This document shows positions 26,141-35,623 of a stretch of 64,000 bases of DNA, in pieces. This DNA is from Bradyrhizobium sp. JYMT SZCCT0180. Its GTDB lineage: Bacteria > Pseudomonadota > Alphaproteobacteria > Rhizobiales > Xanthobacteraceae. The notes under the pieces were generated by a model that was given only the letters and a program-made list of their open reading frames with translations, was not told where the DNA came from and did not search any database. The stretch spans positions 62,001-126,000 of the forward strand of contig NZ_JAFCLZ010000022.1 of assembly GCF_018130165.1 (NCBI RefSeq). Direction: 5' to 3'. Each line of letters starts with the position of its first letter. Positions within the stretch are counted from its first letter, which is position 1. Both the position numbers and the translations under genes were made by a program.

Positions 26141-27720
26141 ACCGACCCCGCTAGTTTTTTCCCGTGCGAAGTCAGGCCATTATTATCGATTAGATGTATG
26201 TCCTTTAGGAAAGTCAGCGCGGGGCCAAGGCGCGGATTGGTGTAGACCGGGCCATCCACCGCGCGCAGTCGGACGCGACCTTCATCGGTTTCTAACAGGA
26301 ACGTGTAGTCCCCTTGATATCGGAACTTCCGCAAACCAACCCACAGGTGGCGCCGGATCACACGCTCTTCGATTAGGCGCGCTATGAATTGAGCGATGCT
26401 ATCGTTTTCATGTGCTTCAAGGAACCGCAGTTCAGTCACGAGCGAATGCACAAGGTTACGGTCGAGCTTGCCCAGCTCATCGGCTGGGTCCTTTGGTGAT
26501 GAGCGGACTCGATTGTGCAGGACTGCGAGCAGCTTGAGTGCAAGCATCGCATCTGCTGGTTCGCAGACGCCGTCAGGTCGCGTCTTACGAATCAGCTCGC
26601 GCTGCAGGTGTAATTCACCGGATTGATCATCTGGTAGCAGACAGTTTTGTGGAGCAGGATGACACTCCCGGAAAGCTTTCCAGTTGGCAGACTTATCATT
26701 GCGGGCTGCAATGAGACGCGTCGTGCATTCGCCGATCAGACGGGAAAGGCTGATTCCAGCGGGATATTCACCAAGCACATCGAGACTGTATTTCAGAAGT
26801 CCCTCGTAGCAGACGTGAAGCAGGTCGTTCGCCTGATAGACCCACCAGCGCCAGCGTTGCGCGATCAGCTCATCGCCGGGCAATTGAAGTGGATGGTTTT
26901 GAGCATCGTATCCAGCGTAAAGAGCCCACCTGACGTCGAAAATGCTGGGAACTCCGCCCTTTTGTTTTGTTACCGCGAGAAGGAGCTGGAGACTCCGGCG
27001 GCGGTCGACGTCATCAGGACGTTCAATGCCGGCATTGGCGAACAGGATGTTTTCGTAACAGGTTCGCTCGTTACTATTTTCTGGGATTTCTGAAGGCGTG
27101 ATGGCAGCAAGCCTTTCCAGTTCTGTCCGTGACACCTTTCCATTCCGGATCGCCGCCAAGTATGGAGTTGCGAGATCGGACAGACCCTCTGCGAAGGCGC
27201 TGGCTGCGCGGTCGCCAAGTTTTTCGCCGGGCACCGGGATCGTGTGCCCCTTACCTTCCGCGAATATGCCGATTTCATAAAGCTGACTCGCATAAGCGGC
27301 TCCGTAGGCTCCCCATGCTTGCTTCAGATAGAAGTCGGGGCTGCCGGGTTCGGCGGCTGCTGCAAAATCGATCACTGGGCCATTTGTTGGCTCGAGAGTG
27401 CGATTAGCCCAATCAACGCCGGCGACCCCAGTTTCATCGCCTTTCTGCTGTGCAACGAGAGCGTAAAGCGCTTCCGCTCGTCGAACGAAACGTTGCCAGC
27501 TTACGGGGTTTGTATCGCCACTCTCCTTCGCGTAGGTACGAGCAAGCCAAGCGTAGAGTCCGTAATAGCGTATGCGCAACGTGACATTGCTAATGCCTGG
27601 CAGTAAGCGCTGATAGATGTTAACGCTTCCAGTCTGCATACCAAGAGGATCAAGCCCGTTCTTTTTGCGGTACTCAGTCCACTCCGGATACGCAATGGCT
27701 TCGTTCTGTTGCAGCTGCAA
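26137..27720 (-). CDS. Protein of unknown family (527 aa), DUF6361-like signature
   Basis: N-terminal motif LLPGISNVTLRIRYYGLYAW (about residues 38-57) is shared with the 635-residue protein at 50347-52254 (LLPG...RIAYYGFIAW). From memory this resembles the LxPG...RxRYxxF pattern of DUF6361 proteins that sit beside PLD proteins and helicases; this family link is an inference. The rest is helical with no catalytic motif seen. It is the first gene of the minus-strand operon, translationally coupled to the PLD gene, and divergent from the CBS-HEPN gene across 180 bases. Confidence 0.6.
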   Translation of the reverse strand: MQLQQNEAIAYPEWTEYRKKNGLDPLGMQTGSVNIYQRLLPGISNVTLRIRYYGLYAWLARTYAKESGDTNPVSWQRFVRRAEALYALVAQQKGDETGVAGVDWANRTLEPTNGPVIDFAAAAEPGSPDFYLKQAWGAYGAAYASQLYEIGIFAEGKGHTIPVPGEKLGDRAASAFAEGLSDLATPYLAAIRNGKVSRTELERLAAITPSEIPENSNERTCYENILFANAGIERPDDVDRRRSLQLLLAVTKQKGGVPSIFDVRWALYAGYDAQNHPLQLPGDELIAQRWRWWVYQANDLLHVCYEGLLKYSLDVLGEYPAGISLSRLIGECTTRLIAARNDKSANWKAFRECHPAPQNCLLPDDQSGELHLQRELIRKTRPDGVCEPADAMLALKLLAVLHNRVRSSPKDPADELGKLDRNLVHSLVTELRFLEAHENDSIAQFIARLIEERVIRRHLWVGLRKFRYQGDYTFLLETDEGRVRLRAVDGPVYTNPRLGPALTFLKDIHLIDNNGLTSHGKKLAGSV

Positions 27721-27835
27721 GCCCTCTATGTTTGTTTAACCACCCGCTATCTTCAGGTAACCTATGATTTTGTCGATGTCGACCGACAACTGATTTGCGA
27801 AGTGACGCTTTGATTCGGCTCATTTCAACTCTCTG

Positions 27836-27846
27836 GGGTCGGACCC
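27836..27846. promoter_or_regulatory. Small perfect palindrome in divergent promoter region
   Basis: GGGTCGGACCC lies in the 180-base interval between the divergent 527-residue gene (start 27720) and the CBS-HEPN gene (start 27901). It is an operator candidate only; the length is short enough to arise by chance in GC-rich DNA. Confidence 0.3.
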
Positions 27847-27900
27847 AGGTCGCAAACGAGGCGACCACCAGAAACCAAAGCTAATCGAGAGGCGTTCGAA

Positions 27901-28731
27901 ATGACTGGATGGGCGAGGTCAAATTTTGGAGACCATCGGGACGGCTTTGACACGCTCCACGCCGGCCTGACAGTGGAATTGATGTCGACACCGCGTGAAC
28001 ATCTCCAGGTTTGCCGAGCTGATGATCGAGTTGCGGATGTGATAGAACAAAACATTCAAAATTACGATTATCTTCCTGTAGTTCGATCCGTATCTGATCT
28101 GAAGATACTCGGCCTATTTCACACCAAGGCGCTCCCGGCTGGCGCGCTACAGGGTGACAGCGTCGCTCAAAACTTAATACCACTCTCGGAAGACACCATT
28201 ATCGGCGCCGATTCCAGTATCCTGGAATTCGTTTCAGATGCCGACCAAAAACCTTGTCGGTTGGTGGTTTCGGGCGCTTCGATCGTTGGCCTCGTCAGCC
28301 TGTCTGACCTGCAGAGGCTACCTGTCCGCGCTGCGCTGTTCGCATTGATTACGGGTTTCGAGATTACGCTGCTGATCGCGATCAGGAAATGGTATCGTGA
28401 CGAAGAGGAATGGTTGAGCAGCCTTAGTGAGGGAAGACGAGAGATACTCGAACAACAAAAAGCTGCAGCCTTAGCACGAGACACTCTTGTAGAAGCGCTC
28501 TTGTTCACTCAATTTAGCGATAAGAAGCAGTTAGTACTTAAAAAGTATCGGGGAAAGCGAAGCAAAGCATCACTTAAGGATGCCTTGAACAAGATCGAAA
28601 GGCTAAGAAACTTTGTAGCCCATGCCAACGACTATGCACCTTCGCCAGAACAGGCGACCGAGGTGTGTGCTGTAGTCAGAAGTCTGGTGGAGTTGCGCAG
28701 CGATATTTCCGTCCTAGTCTCTGACCAGTGA
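27901..28731 (+). CDS. CBS-domain protein with C-terminal HEPN-type motif
   Basis: 276 residues. The N-terminal 150 contain two CBS-like units: VELMSTPREHLQVCRADD...YDYLPVV, and a second with DSSILEFVSDA...LVVSGASIVGLVSLSDLQRL, a pair that usually binds adenosyl nucleotides. A hydrophobic segment (AALFALITGFEITLLIAI, about 143-160) may be a buried helix. The C-terminal helices end in ERLRNFVAHAND, with Arg236 and His241 in the Rx4H arrangement of HEPN domains. HEPN proteins are often ribonucleases or structural tRNA-cleaving toxins, so a nucleotide-gated effector is plausible. GAGAGG precedes the ATG. It is 428 bases upstream of the helicase operon and may or may not belong to it. Confidence 0.65.
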   Translation: MTGWARSNFGDHRDGFDTLHAGLTVELMSTPREHLQVCRADDRVADVIEQNIQNYDYLPVVRSVSDLKILGLFHTKALPAGALQGDSVAQNLIPLSEDTIIGADSSILEFVSDADQKPCRLVVSGASIVGLVSLSDLQRLPVRAALFALITGFEITLLIAIRKWYRDEEEWLSSLSEGRREILEQQKAAALARDTLVEALLFTQFSDKKQLVLKKYRGKRSKASLKDALNKIERLRNFVAHANDYAPSPEQATEVCAVVRSLVELRSDISVLVSDQ

Positions 28732-29158
28732 GCACTTCGCGCCCATCGCGTTCCCTCGAAGAGGTGTGCCTCGGTCCATGTATCGGATGAGAGTCGAGAC
28801 TTCTGCCCAATTGTTCGGGTGCACGATTCGACATCATTCCTAGTGTCGTCGCCCGCGACCTTATCGACGGAACGGGCGTCATGGCAAGATCAGGAGAGCA
28901 TGTCTTGGCTCCGGCGCGACGGCACTGCAGACCGCGGAGTTAGCCGTCCCCAGTCATGTCGACTTCATTCCCGTGAGATTGGTCCAGTCGTTTACAGACA
29001 ATCCGCAATTGTGTACCGTTTTTCTTGCACTTAGACCCTTGGCGAGCTTGCGGGACGGCATCAACGCTGGCCTAGAGAAGGCTTGGCTTCCCACCGCATG
29101 CAATCAGCTAAGCCATTGCCTTGCGGTTGATTTTTAGATGCTATTCGAGAGGCCATAA
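28732..29158. other. Intergenic region before the coiled-coil McrB operon
   Basis: About 430 bases with no convincing gene. It probably holds the promoter of the following operon. A segment at 29031-29045 (ttagacccttggcga) resembles the 7635 repeat (ttagaccttggcga) with one extra base; this may be chance. No clear terminator hairpin was seen after the CBS-HEPN gene. Confidence 0.4.
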
Positions 29159-32100
29159 GTGTTCGACCGGACGATTCATCAGTTGCTTGCGCTTTTTCCA
29201 AAGGGGGCGACTGACGATCAGCTTATTTGGCGCCTCAGCGCATCCGGCGTCCGGTTAAATGCGTCCGAGTTGTTAGCTGGTCTGGGTACTCTGGCCCAGC
29301 GTGGAGAAATCGTTCGCGATCCTGCCGGTCGTTGGCAGGTATTTCGTCCAGAGATAAAGCCCAAGCAAGCGAGCGCCGAAGACAAGCCCACCAAAGGTGG
29401 TGAAGCAGTCGTCGCCACGCTGACTGCCGTTGAGGCTACCTGGTACCCTTTGCGGCATTCTCCCGAAGACGTCCTTTCAACTGAACCCGAGAGCTCAGGT
29501 TCTTTGCCGGAATGGGGGCCGCTCCTCGGATATTACGCTGCAACGCAGCGTAAGGACCCGCGCGGCAAGATCGAAACGTTTGCGGACCGCCATGGCTCAG
29601 TTTGGCAGCTCCTTCGATTGACAGGTAGTTGGTGGTCTGGCGCTTCGATCCGTATCAGCACGGAACTCCTTCCAGAAGCATTCGTTCAGGCGCTATCAAA
29701 ACGAAATCTCACATCCCCGGCCATCGGTTGGCCTGTTTCCATCTTCTCTTCTTCGCTAGGTCAATTGTTCATGCCGGCACTCATCCTGCCGGTAGACTTC
29801 CGCTTGGAAGGGAAGGAGCTTTTCCTCGAAATCGAAGCGACTGAGCCAGCACTCAATCCGGCATGGGTACGGGAGGTCTGCCGGTCCACTTCGTGGAAAG
29901 CCACGGAATTGATGGAGCAGCTCCGTCCGGAAGGAGAGGACAACACTATCGGCGCCATCAGCGATCGCATGCGTCACTCGCTTGCAACGATCGGCGGCAT
30001 GAATTTGCGCCCGGGCGATTTGGCTTTCGAAGTTTCGTTGTCTGGTAGCGGTCTCCGAAACGCCGCCGCCCTGTTCCTTCCTGAGGAGGGAAGCTTCACC
30101 AAGGCCGTCGCTGAGGATCTCGAATCAATTCGCGAATGGACCAGAGAGAGGCTTGTCAATACCGCCCTTGCGGCGGTGCTGTCCAACGACGCGCCTAGTG
30201 TCGGAATCAATGAACGCATCAACGTGATGTCTCCTAACGAGCGCGGGACGCTGACCGATCACCAGGTGAACGCAGCTGAGGCGGGACTTGGACAAGGTCT
30301 GACGGTTATTCAGGGGCCGCCTGGCTCGGGCAAAAGCGAGGTCATTTTCACGTTACTTGTTTCAGCCGTGATGGCTGGCAAATCCGTTCTTTTCTCCGCG
30401 AGGAATCATCAGGCCGTCGATGAAATCGAGAGGCGGCTGAAGGCCATCGTTCCTGATTTCCCTCTTTTGACCCGCGCCCGAGATGCTGATGGTGAGCGTG
30501 ATGTCAGCTTTTTAGATGCCTTTCGTGAGCTTGCCCACGAAGATACGAGAGATTCAGAGAAATGTCAGGAAATCGAGGCGGCAACGGCCTCACTCAATAG
30601 CCGCGCGACCGAACACCATGATTGGCGCCGAAAGGGCAAACATGAAGTTGACCTGCATCTTGCACTTTCTGAATTGGCGGAGCTTCGTGACCTGACAGGC
30701 AAACAGAGAAAGTCTCGAGCCCTCAGAGGGACACGACCGAGCTTGATTCATCGGATACTGATGGCCATCCGGCGCCTTAGCGGGAGATCCAGCGACTCGT
30801 TGGATCCCTTACCCCAGAACGCATCACTTCGACAGATCAACGATCGGGTCGAAAACCTGAAGTATCAACTGCAAAAGGCTCCCCAGAGGGTGGCTCAAAT
30901 TGATTCCGAATACGCCTCACTAAGCAAGGATATTGCGGCATTTTTACCGAAGCTGGCCGAAAGCCTGACGAAGCCAGCACACGAAGAGCGTATGAAAATT
31001 GCAACACAAGCAAAGGAGCTCGAATTCAACAGCATAAAGAGCGCCCGCCGAATGCCTCTTGCGGATGCGCAAATGGTGCTTCGTTATCGCCCGATTTGGG
31101 CGGTCAGCACCCTTTCTGTGCCATCACGCATCCCTCTCGCGCCGGGTCTCTTTGACTACGTCATCTTTGACGAAACGAGCCAAAGCGACATTGCGTCCGC
31201 TCTTCCGCTGTTGGTCCGAGCAAAAAAGGCCGTCGTCGTCGGCGATCCGATGCAGCTTACCTTTGTTCGGCCGCTCGGCTCTGGTACCGAGCATGCACTC
31301 ATGGATGCTGCTGGGCTTCCCAAGAAGGGACGATCATCGTTCGCGCAGAGTATCAATTCCCTCTTTGATTTCTGTGCCGGCCGCCCGGCTGCAACGCGCT
31401 TCTTGCTCGCCGATCAATTCCGATCAGCCCCGGCCATTGTCGACTATCTCAACGCAGACTTCTATAACGACCAGCTCATCGGTCGAAGGTGGGATGAACA
31501 GTTTCGACCTCCCAAGGACTACCGTCCCGGTCTCGCCTGGGAGGATGTAGCTGGGTACGAGACAAGAGGTGACAGTGGTCCAGTCAACACGGCAGAAGCA
31601 GAAAGGGTTTCGTTACTACTCAAAAAGTTCGCTGAGGACGAATCGTTTAACGGATCGGTCGGCGTTATCTCACCGTTTAACGCCCAGGTCGCGGAAATTC
31701 AGAAGATCGTCACGTCGCGCCTTACGGAAACCGAGCGCGATCGACTTTCGCTGCGAATTTCAACGATCGACAAGTTTCAGGGCGGTGAAGCCGATCTCAT
31801 TGTTCTGTCTCTTGTGATAGCTGCAAACAGTCAGCAATCGACCTACGCGTTCCTGAAGAAAGAGCGACGTCGACTCAATGTCGCCGTAAGCCGTGCGAGA
31901 GCACTCTGCATCGTATTGGGTGACCTATCCAACGCGAAGACATGTCGAATCAGACACATCGAGTTTCTGGCAGACCGGGCGACCAAACCATGGTCGCCTC
32001 CTCGGCCACAGCAGTTCGACAGTAGTTGGGAGCGAAGACTTTACACCGCGATGCAAGCGCGCGGCCTCGATCCACATCCTCAGCACCCGCTCGGTACACG

Positions 32101-32326
32101 ATACTTAGATTTCGCGCTTTTTGCCGGAAAGATAAAGCTCGACGTCGAAGTAGATGGAGTGCGCTGGCACACGGATGTGACCGGAAATCGAAAGACCGCT
32201 GACCGGTTGAGGGACAGAGAAATCGTCGGCCGCGGTTGGAAAGTGCTGCGCTTCTGGGTCCACCAGCTCGCAGACGATATGGAGACGTGCCTTGACAGCA
32301 TTGAACGAGAGCTCGGCCGTCACTGA
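29159..32326 (+). CDS. SF1 (UPF1-like) helicase fused to C-terminal DUF559/Vsr-like nuclease
   Basis: 1055 residues. Helicase motifs: VIQGPPGSGKSEV (Walker A, about 384-396), VIFDETSQSD (DExx, about 666), VVVGDPMQL, ADQFRSAP, TIDKFQGGEADLIVLS (about 867) and RRLNVAVSRAR (about 904). Residues 450-600 between motifs are helical and charged. The C-terminus (about 953-1055) reads FDSSWERRLYTAM...RYLDFAL...KLDVEVDGVRWH...GRGWKVLRFW, the D...ExD pattern of the DUF559/Vsr-like endonuclease fold. N-terminal 100 residues look like a winged-helix unit. GTG at 29159 follows GAGAGG. It heads a five-gene operon; the next gene overlaps its 3' end by 35 bases. Confidence 0.85.
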   Translation: MFDRTIHQLLALFPKGATDDQLIWRLSASGVRLNASELLAGLGTLAQRGEIVRDPAGRWQVFRPEIKPKQASAEDKPTKGGEAVVATLTAVEATWYPLRHSPEDVLSTEPESSGSLPEWGPLLGYYAATQRKDPRGKIETFADRHGSVWQLLRLTGSWWSGASIRISTELLPEAFVQALSKRNLTSPAIGWPVSIFSSSLGQLFMPALILPVDFRLEGKELFLEIEATEPALNPAWVREVCRSTSWKATELMEQLRPEGEDNTIGAISDRMRHSLATIGGMNLRPGDLAFEVSLSGSGLRNAAALFLPEEGSFTKAVAEDLESIREWTRERLVNTALAAVLSNDAPSVGINERINVMSPNERGTLTDHQVNAAEAGLGQGLTVIQGPPGSGKSEVIFTLLVSAVMAGKSVLFSARNHQAVDEIERRLKAIVPDFPLLTRARDADGERDVSFLDAFRELAHEDTRDSEKCQEIEAATASLNSRATEHHDWRRKGKHEVDLHLALSELAELRDLTGKQRKSRALRGTRPSLIHRILMAIRRLSGRSSDSLDPLPQNASLRQINDRVENLKYQLQKAPQRVAQIDSEYASLSKDIAAFLPKLAESLTKPAHEERMKIATQAKELEFNSIKSARRMPLADAQMVLRYRPIWAVSTLSVPSRIPLAPGLFDYVIFDETSQSDIASALPLLVRAKKAVVVGDPMQLTFVRPLGSGTEHALMDAAGLPKKGRSSFAQSINSLFDFCAGRPAATRFLLADQFRSAPAIVDYLNADFYNDQLIGRRWDEQFRPPKDYRPGLAWEDVAGYETRGDSGPVNTAEAERVSLLLKKFAEDESFNGSVGVISPFNAQVAEIQKIVTSRLTETERDRLSLRISTIDKFQGGEADLIVLSLVIAANSQQSTYAFLKKERRRLNVAVSRARALCIVLGDLSNAKTCRIRHIEFLADRATKPWSPPRPQQFDSSWERRLYTAMQARGLDPHPQHPLGTRYLDFALFAGKIKLDVEVDGVRWHTDVTGNRKTADRLRDREIVGRGWKVLRFWVHQLADDMETCLDSIERELGRH

Positions 32327-33653
32327 TAGGCCGGCACTTCAAATCCCACCGGCCTCGTGGAAGTGGGTAGGCCTAGTCGGCTGCCTCGGCTTTCTTGTCA
32401 TATGCCTCAACGCAGCATTGTTCATCCTTGTGCAACAACACGAGCGTGGAATAGCAACACGGGAAGATGACGTGCGTCGACGTCTTGTAGAAGCAACAAC
32501 AAAGGAAGCTCAGCTAGGTGCGGTCAAACTTGAGATAGCCTCGCTCGAGGAAGCCCGAACGATAGCGGTACGCCGAAAGGATGACGCAGAGAAGGGTGCC
32601 GCTGACGCTGAGCGAATTCAGACCGAACGCAACCGACTATTTGCCGACAAACGCACGGTCGAAGCTGATTTGTCCAAGATCACAGCCGAGGTTGAGGGCC
32701 AAAAACGACAGCTTGAGTCTCTCAAATCCGAGAATGCGGCCGCCAGCAAAACGGCAGCGACCAGATCTGAAGAATTTAAGTCGCTAGAGGCTAGACGTGA
32801 CACATTAACCGCTGACGTAAAAAAGCTGGAAGACCGAAAACTTGCCTTCGATCGGGAAGCTGAAAGCGCCCGCAAAGAGGCTTCCGATGCAGCCAAGATA
32901 AAAGCGGACCGAGACAGTACTTATCGGGAGTGGCAAGAACGATCGGCCGAGGTGGGGCGCTTAAGACTTTTGGTCGAAGGTTTGAAGGCAAACCAGAGTA
33001 CCGTTGCCGTCAATGAGGCAGCTACCAGGAAAGCAGATGAGTTTCGGACTGCAGCAGAGCGATCCCTCGCGAAAGCACAGGATGAACTCCAATCCACGCA
33101 GCAACGCTTGATCCAAGTTAAGGCCGACGTGTCCCGGTACGAGCAGCTTCGAACCACGCAGGCCGTTGATGAAGCTGCGGTTCAACGAGCGGCGGCCGTC
33201 CGAACGGAAGCTGAAACCTCCCTTGCTAAAGCGCGTGACGAACTGACTACCGCAGAAAAGAGGCTGGCGGCGGCTCGAACGGAACTCGTTGGGTTGGAAC
33301 AGCGAAGGCAGCAAATGGCGATTGACGAGACGGCGGCAAGACGCGCCCAGGAAGGCCGATCTGAAGCAGAGAAAAATCTCATGATCCTGCAGGGGCAGAT
33401 TGCGGATATGCAGCAGCGCCGCGACAATAGCGTCGCTCAGCTGGATGAACTAAGGCGAAGATTGGATGAGGAAAATCGACGCCTCCAGGAATTGCACGCG
33501 ACAAGCAATACCCCTGCACTAGCCGAACCGGCGCCGCAGCCGAGAGTTCCGGCACCGGGGTCAACTACAAGTCCGCGCCCGAGCCCAGCTCCGAACCGAG
33601 TAGCCCCACGACAACCTGCTAACACGGCACCAAGAACCTCAACACAGCCGTAA
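32292..33653 (+). CDS. Membrane-anchored coiled-coil protein
   Basis: About 453 residues: one transmembrane helix near the N-terminus (VGLVGCLGFLVICLNAALF, about 28-46), then a very long continuous coiled coil (about 50-390, rich in Glu/Lys/Arg/Ala heptads), and a Pro/Ser-rich tail. No enzymatic motif. The TTG start at 32292 (GGAG seven bases upstream) overlaps the helicase gene; TTG 32301 is also possible. Coiled-coil partners are a hallmark of CoCoNuT-type McrBC relatives; a ZorB- or MotB-like role is not supported because no peptidoglycan-binding or channel motif is seen. Confidence 0.75.
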   Translation: MTALNESSAVTDRPALQIPPASWKWVGLVGCLGFLVICLNAALFILVQQHERGIATREDDVRRRLVEATTKEAQLGAVKLEIASLEEARTIAVRRKDDAEKGAADAERIQTERNRLFADKRTVEADLSKITAEVEGQKRQLESLKSENAAASKTAATRSEEFKSLEARRDTLTADVKKLEDRKLAFDREAESARKEASDAAKIKADRDSTYREWQERSAEVGRLRLLVEGLKANQSTVAVNEAATRKADEFRTAAERSLAKAQDELQSTQQRLIQVKADVSRYEQLRTTQAVDEAAVQRAAAVRTEAETSLAKARDELTTAEKRLAAARTELVGLEQRRQQMAIDETAARRAQEGRSEAEKNLMILQGQIADMQQRRDNSVAQLDELRRRLDEENRRLQELHATSNTPALAEPAPQPRVPAPGSTTSPRPSPAPNRVAPRQPANTAPRTSTQP

Positions 33654-33670
33654 GGGAGAAGAGACCCGCC

Positions 33671-35623
33671 GTGGAAGCCTCACAATTCGTCCTTGCAGCG
33701 ATTATCATGCTGACGGCTTTGGCGCTCGTTATGAGCGGCATAGCTATCATGTTTCAGATCCGGCGAGATCGCCTTCCGGATGCAACCCGCTTCGAACACA
33801 TACGTGAGCTGAGAGCTCAGGAAGAGGGCCTTCTGGCTGAAAGACGGACCGAACTGAGCGTTGTCGAACAGAAGATCCAGCAGCGCGACCGTCTGATCGC
33901 CGAAGTTGCCAGCCTCGAAGAGCAGCGAACTGCGATAAAGGCAGAGCACGCAACCCTGCAGGAGGCTCGCCGTGAAATCGAAGAGGTAATGTCACAAGCA
34001 GCGGAAGCGGCTGGCGAACTAGCGAAGGTATCGCAGCAGCTGACTGAAAAGCAGGCCGAGCTTCAGAAGATTACGGACGAATGCAGCCCCGATCGGCTCG
34101 AATTGCTTAAGAGGGAGCTTGCTCGGACCACATTGGAACACGATGCAATTTCGTCGCAACTTCCGGCACTTCGTGCTGAGCGTGACAATGCGCTTAGGCA
34201 AATCGAGGAAGCTAAAACGAGCATTGCGCTCGACGCCGCGCGAAAGATCGAACGCGATAATCTCGCAAGAGAAATCGAGGATCTTCAGCGACGAAAGGAA
34301 CCGCTCGAGGGGCTGGAAAAGGAGGCGGATCGTGTCAGAACGGCGCGTGACGCACTCACGGAGGAAATCGCGCGTTTAGAAACTCGCAAAGCACGATTGG
34401 AACTGGAAACGGACAGCGAAATCCCGGAAAGCGACCAGAAGAAGCTGCTTGATGATTTGATCAAAGTGCCTTTCAGTCTCGAGTTTCCCGCAATCAAGCA
34501 AGGCGCGCCTCGCACGGAGGCTGAAGCGCTGCACTCCGTCAGCCAGTACCTCAAAGCCTACAATCTTAAATACAGTACTCGAACGGTCCTGTCTTTTCAC
34601 ACTGCGCTCAAAATCAATGATCACTCACAGCTGACAGTCCTTGCTGGTGTTTCGGGTACAGGCAAGAGCCTGTTGCCGCGACGATATGCTGAAGCAATGG
34701 GCATTCACTTCCTGCAAATCGCGGTCGAGCCGCGTTGGGACAGTCCACAGGATCTCCTCGGCTTCTACAATTACATCGAGAAGAACTATCGGGCCACCGA
34801 CCTCGCTCGTCTTCTGGTCCACATGGACCCGTACAAGTCGGTTCCTAATTCGCACATGGACCGCAGTGATCACATTTCGCTTGTCCTTTTGGACGAGATG
34901 AATCTGGCTCGCGTTGAGTATTACTTCTCCGAATTCCTGAGTCGTCTTGAGGCAAGACCCCGTTATGAGGAAGCGGGTGATGAGCGCAGACGGGCAGATG
35001 CGATGATCCCGGTCGATATTCGGGGGCTAAAGACGCCAATCTCGCTGTTCCCTGCCCACAATGTACTGTTTGTGGGGACCATGAACGACGACGAAAGCAC
35101 GCAATCGTTGTCAGACAAGGTGCTGGACAGAAGCAATATCCTCCAGTTCGCGGCTCCGCATGAGTTCCACAACCTGAATAGCGCGGACGGAGGCGACCGT
35201 CCCACGCACGCCCAGTCTTTCAAGTCATGGCGGACCTGGGTTCGGCCGGCAACCGGATTCAATGGCGCGCCACGAAGCGCAGTTGACGCTGCGATCAACA
35301 AGCTTGCCGAAATCATGGAAGACTGTGGTCGCCCGTTCGGTCATCGACTGCGGGATGCAATGATAGCCTATGTCGCCAATTACCCTAAAACTCAGGGCGA
35401 TGATTACCGACTTCCTCTCGCCGATCAGATCGAGCTTCGCATTCTACCGAAACTTCGAGGTCTCGAGATTGACAGTCATCGCACAGCCTTCGATCAACTT
35501 GATCGACTGCTGCGAGAGGAATTAAACGACCTCGTTATGGCAGAACGGGTTGCAGAATTGCGCGAGCGGCAGGCCAGAGGGACTGGGCTATTCGTCTGGC
35601 GCGGCCTAACGCGCGAAAGGTGA
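33671..35623 (+). CDS. Membrane-anchored coiled-coil McrB-like AAA+ GTPase/ATPase
   Basis: 650 residues: N-terminal transmembrane helix (FVLAAIIMLTALALVMSGIA, about 6-25), coiled coil (about 35-265), then a McrB-type AAA+ core. Walker A is AGVSGTGKS (about 324-332), Walker B VLLDEMNLARVEYY (about 404-417) and the McrB sensor motif VGTMNDDES (about 467). The phrase EPRWDSPQDLLGFYN is also typical. McrB proteins form hexamers that translocate or remodel nucleic acid and activate the McrC nuclease. Here the coil and membrane anchor replace the usual DNA-recognition domain, matching coiled-coil McrB variants. GTG 33671 follows gggagaagaga; the stop overlaps the next start (GTGA). Confidence 0.85.
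   Translation: MEASQFVLAAIIMLTALALVMSGIAIMFQIRRDRLPDATRFEHIRELRAQEEGLLAERRTELSVVEQKIQQRDRLIAEVASLEEQRTAIKAEHATLQEARREIEEVMSQAAEAAGELAKVSQQLTEKQAELQKITDECSPDRLELLKRELARTTLEHDAISSQLPALRAERDNALRQIEEAKTSIALDAARKIERDNLAREIEDLQRRKEPLEGLEKEADRVRTARDALTEEIARLETRKARLELETDSEIPESDQKKLLDDLIKVPFSLEFPAIKQGAPRTEAEALHSVSQYLKAYNLKYSTRTVLSFHTALKINDHSQLTVLAGVSGTGKSLLPRRYAEAMGIHFLQIAVEPRWDSPQDLLGFYNYIEKNYRATDLARLLVHMDPYKSVPNSHMDRSDHISLVLLDEMNLARVEYYFSEFLSRLEARPRYEEAGDERRRADAMIPVDIRGLKTPISLFPAHNVLFVGTMNDDESTQSLSDKVLDRSNILQFAAPHEFHNLNSADGGDRPTHAQSFKSWRTWVRPATGFNGAPRSAVDAAINKLAEIMEDCGRPFGHRLRDAMIAYVANYPKTQGDDYRLPLADQIELRILPKLRGLEIDSHRTAFDQLDRLLREELNDLVMAERVAELRERQARGTGLFVWRGLTRER

Noticed and set aside
27836..27846. 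Strong operator claim for GGGTCGGACCC
   Set aside because: Only five-base arms; kept as a low-confidence feature, not as a finding.
32292..33653. Zorya-type ZorA/ZorB reading of the membrane coiled-coil protein
   Set aside because: No MotA/MotB-like channel or peptidoglycan-binding motif; the neighbour is McrB-like rather than a ZorC/ZorD pair.
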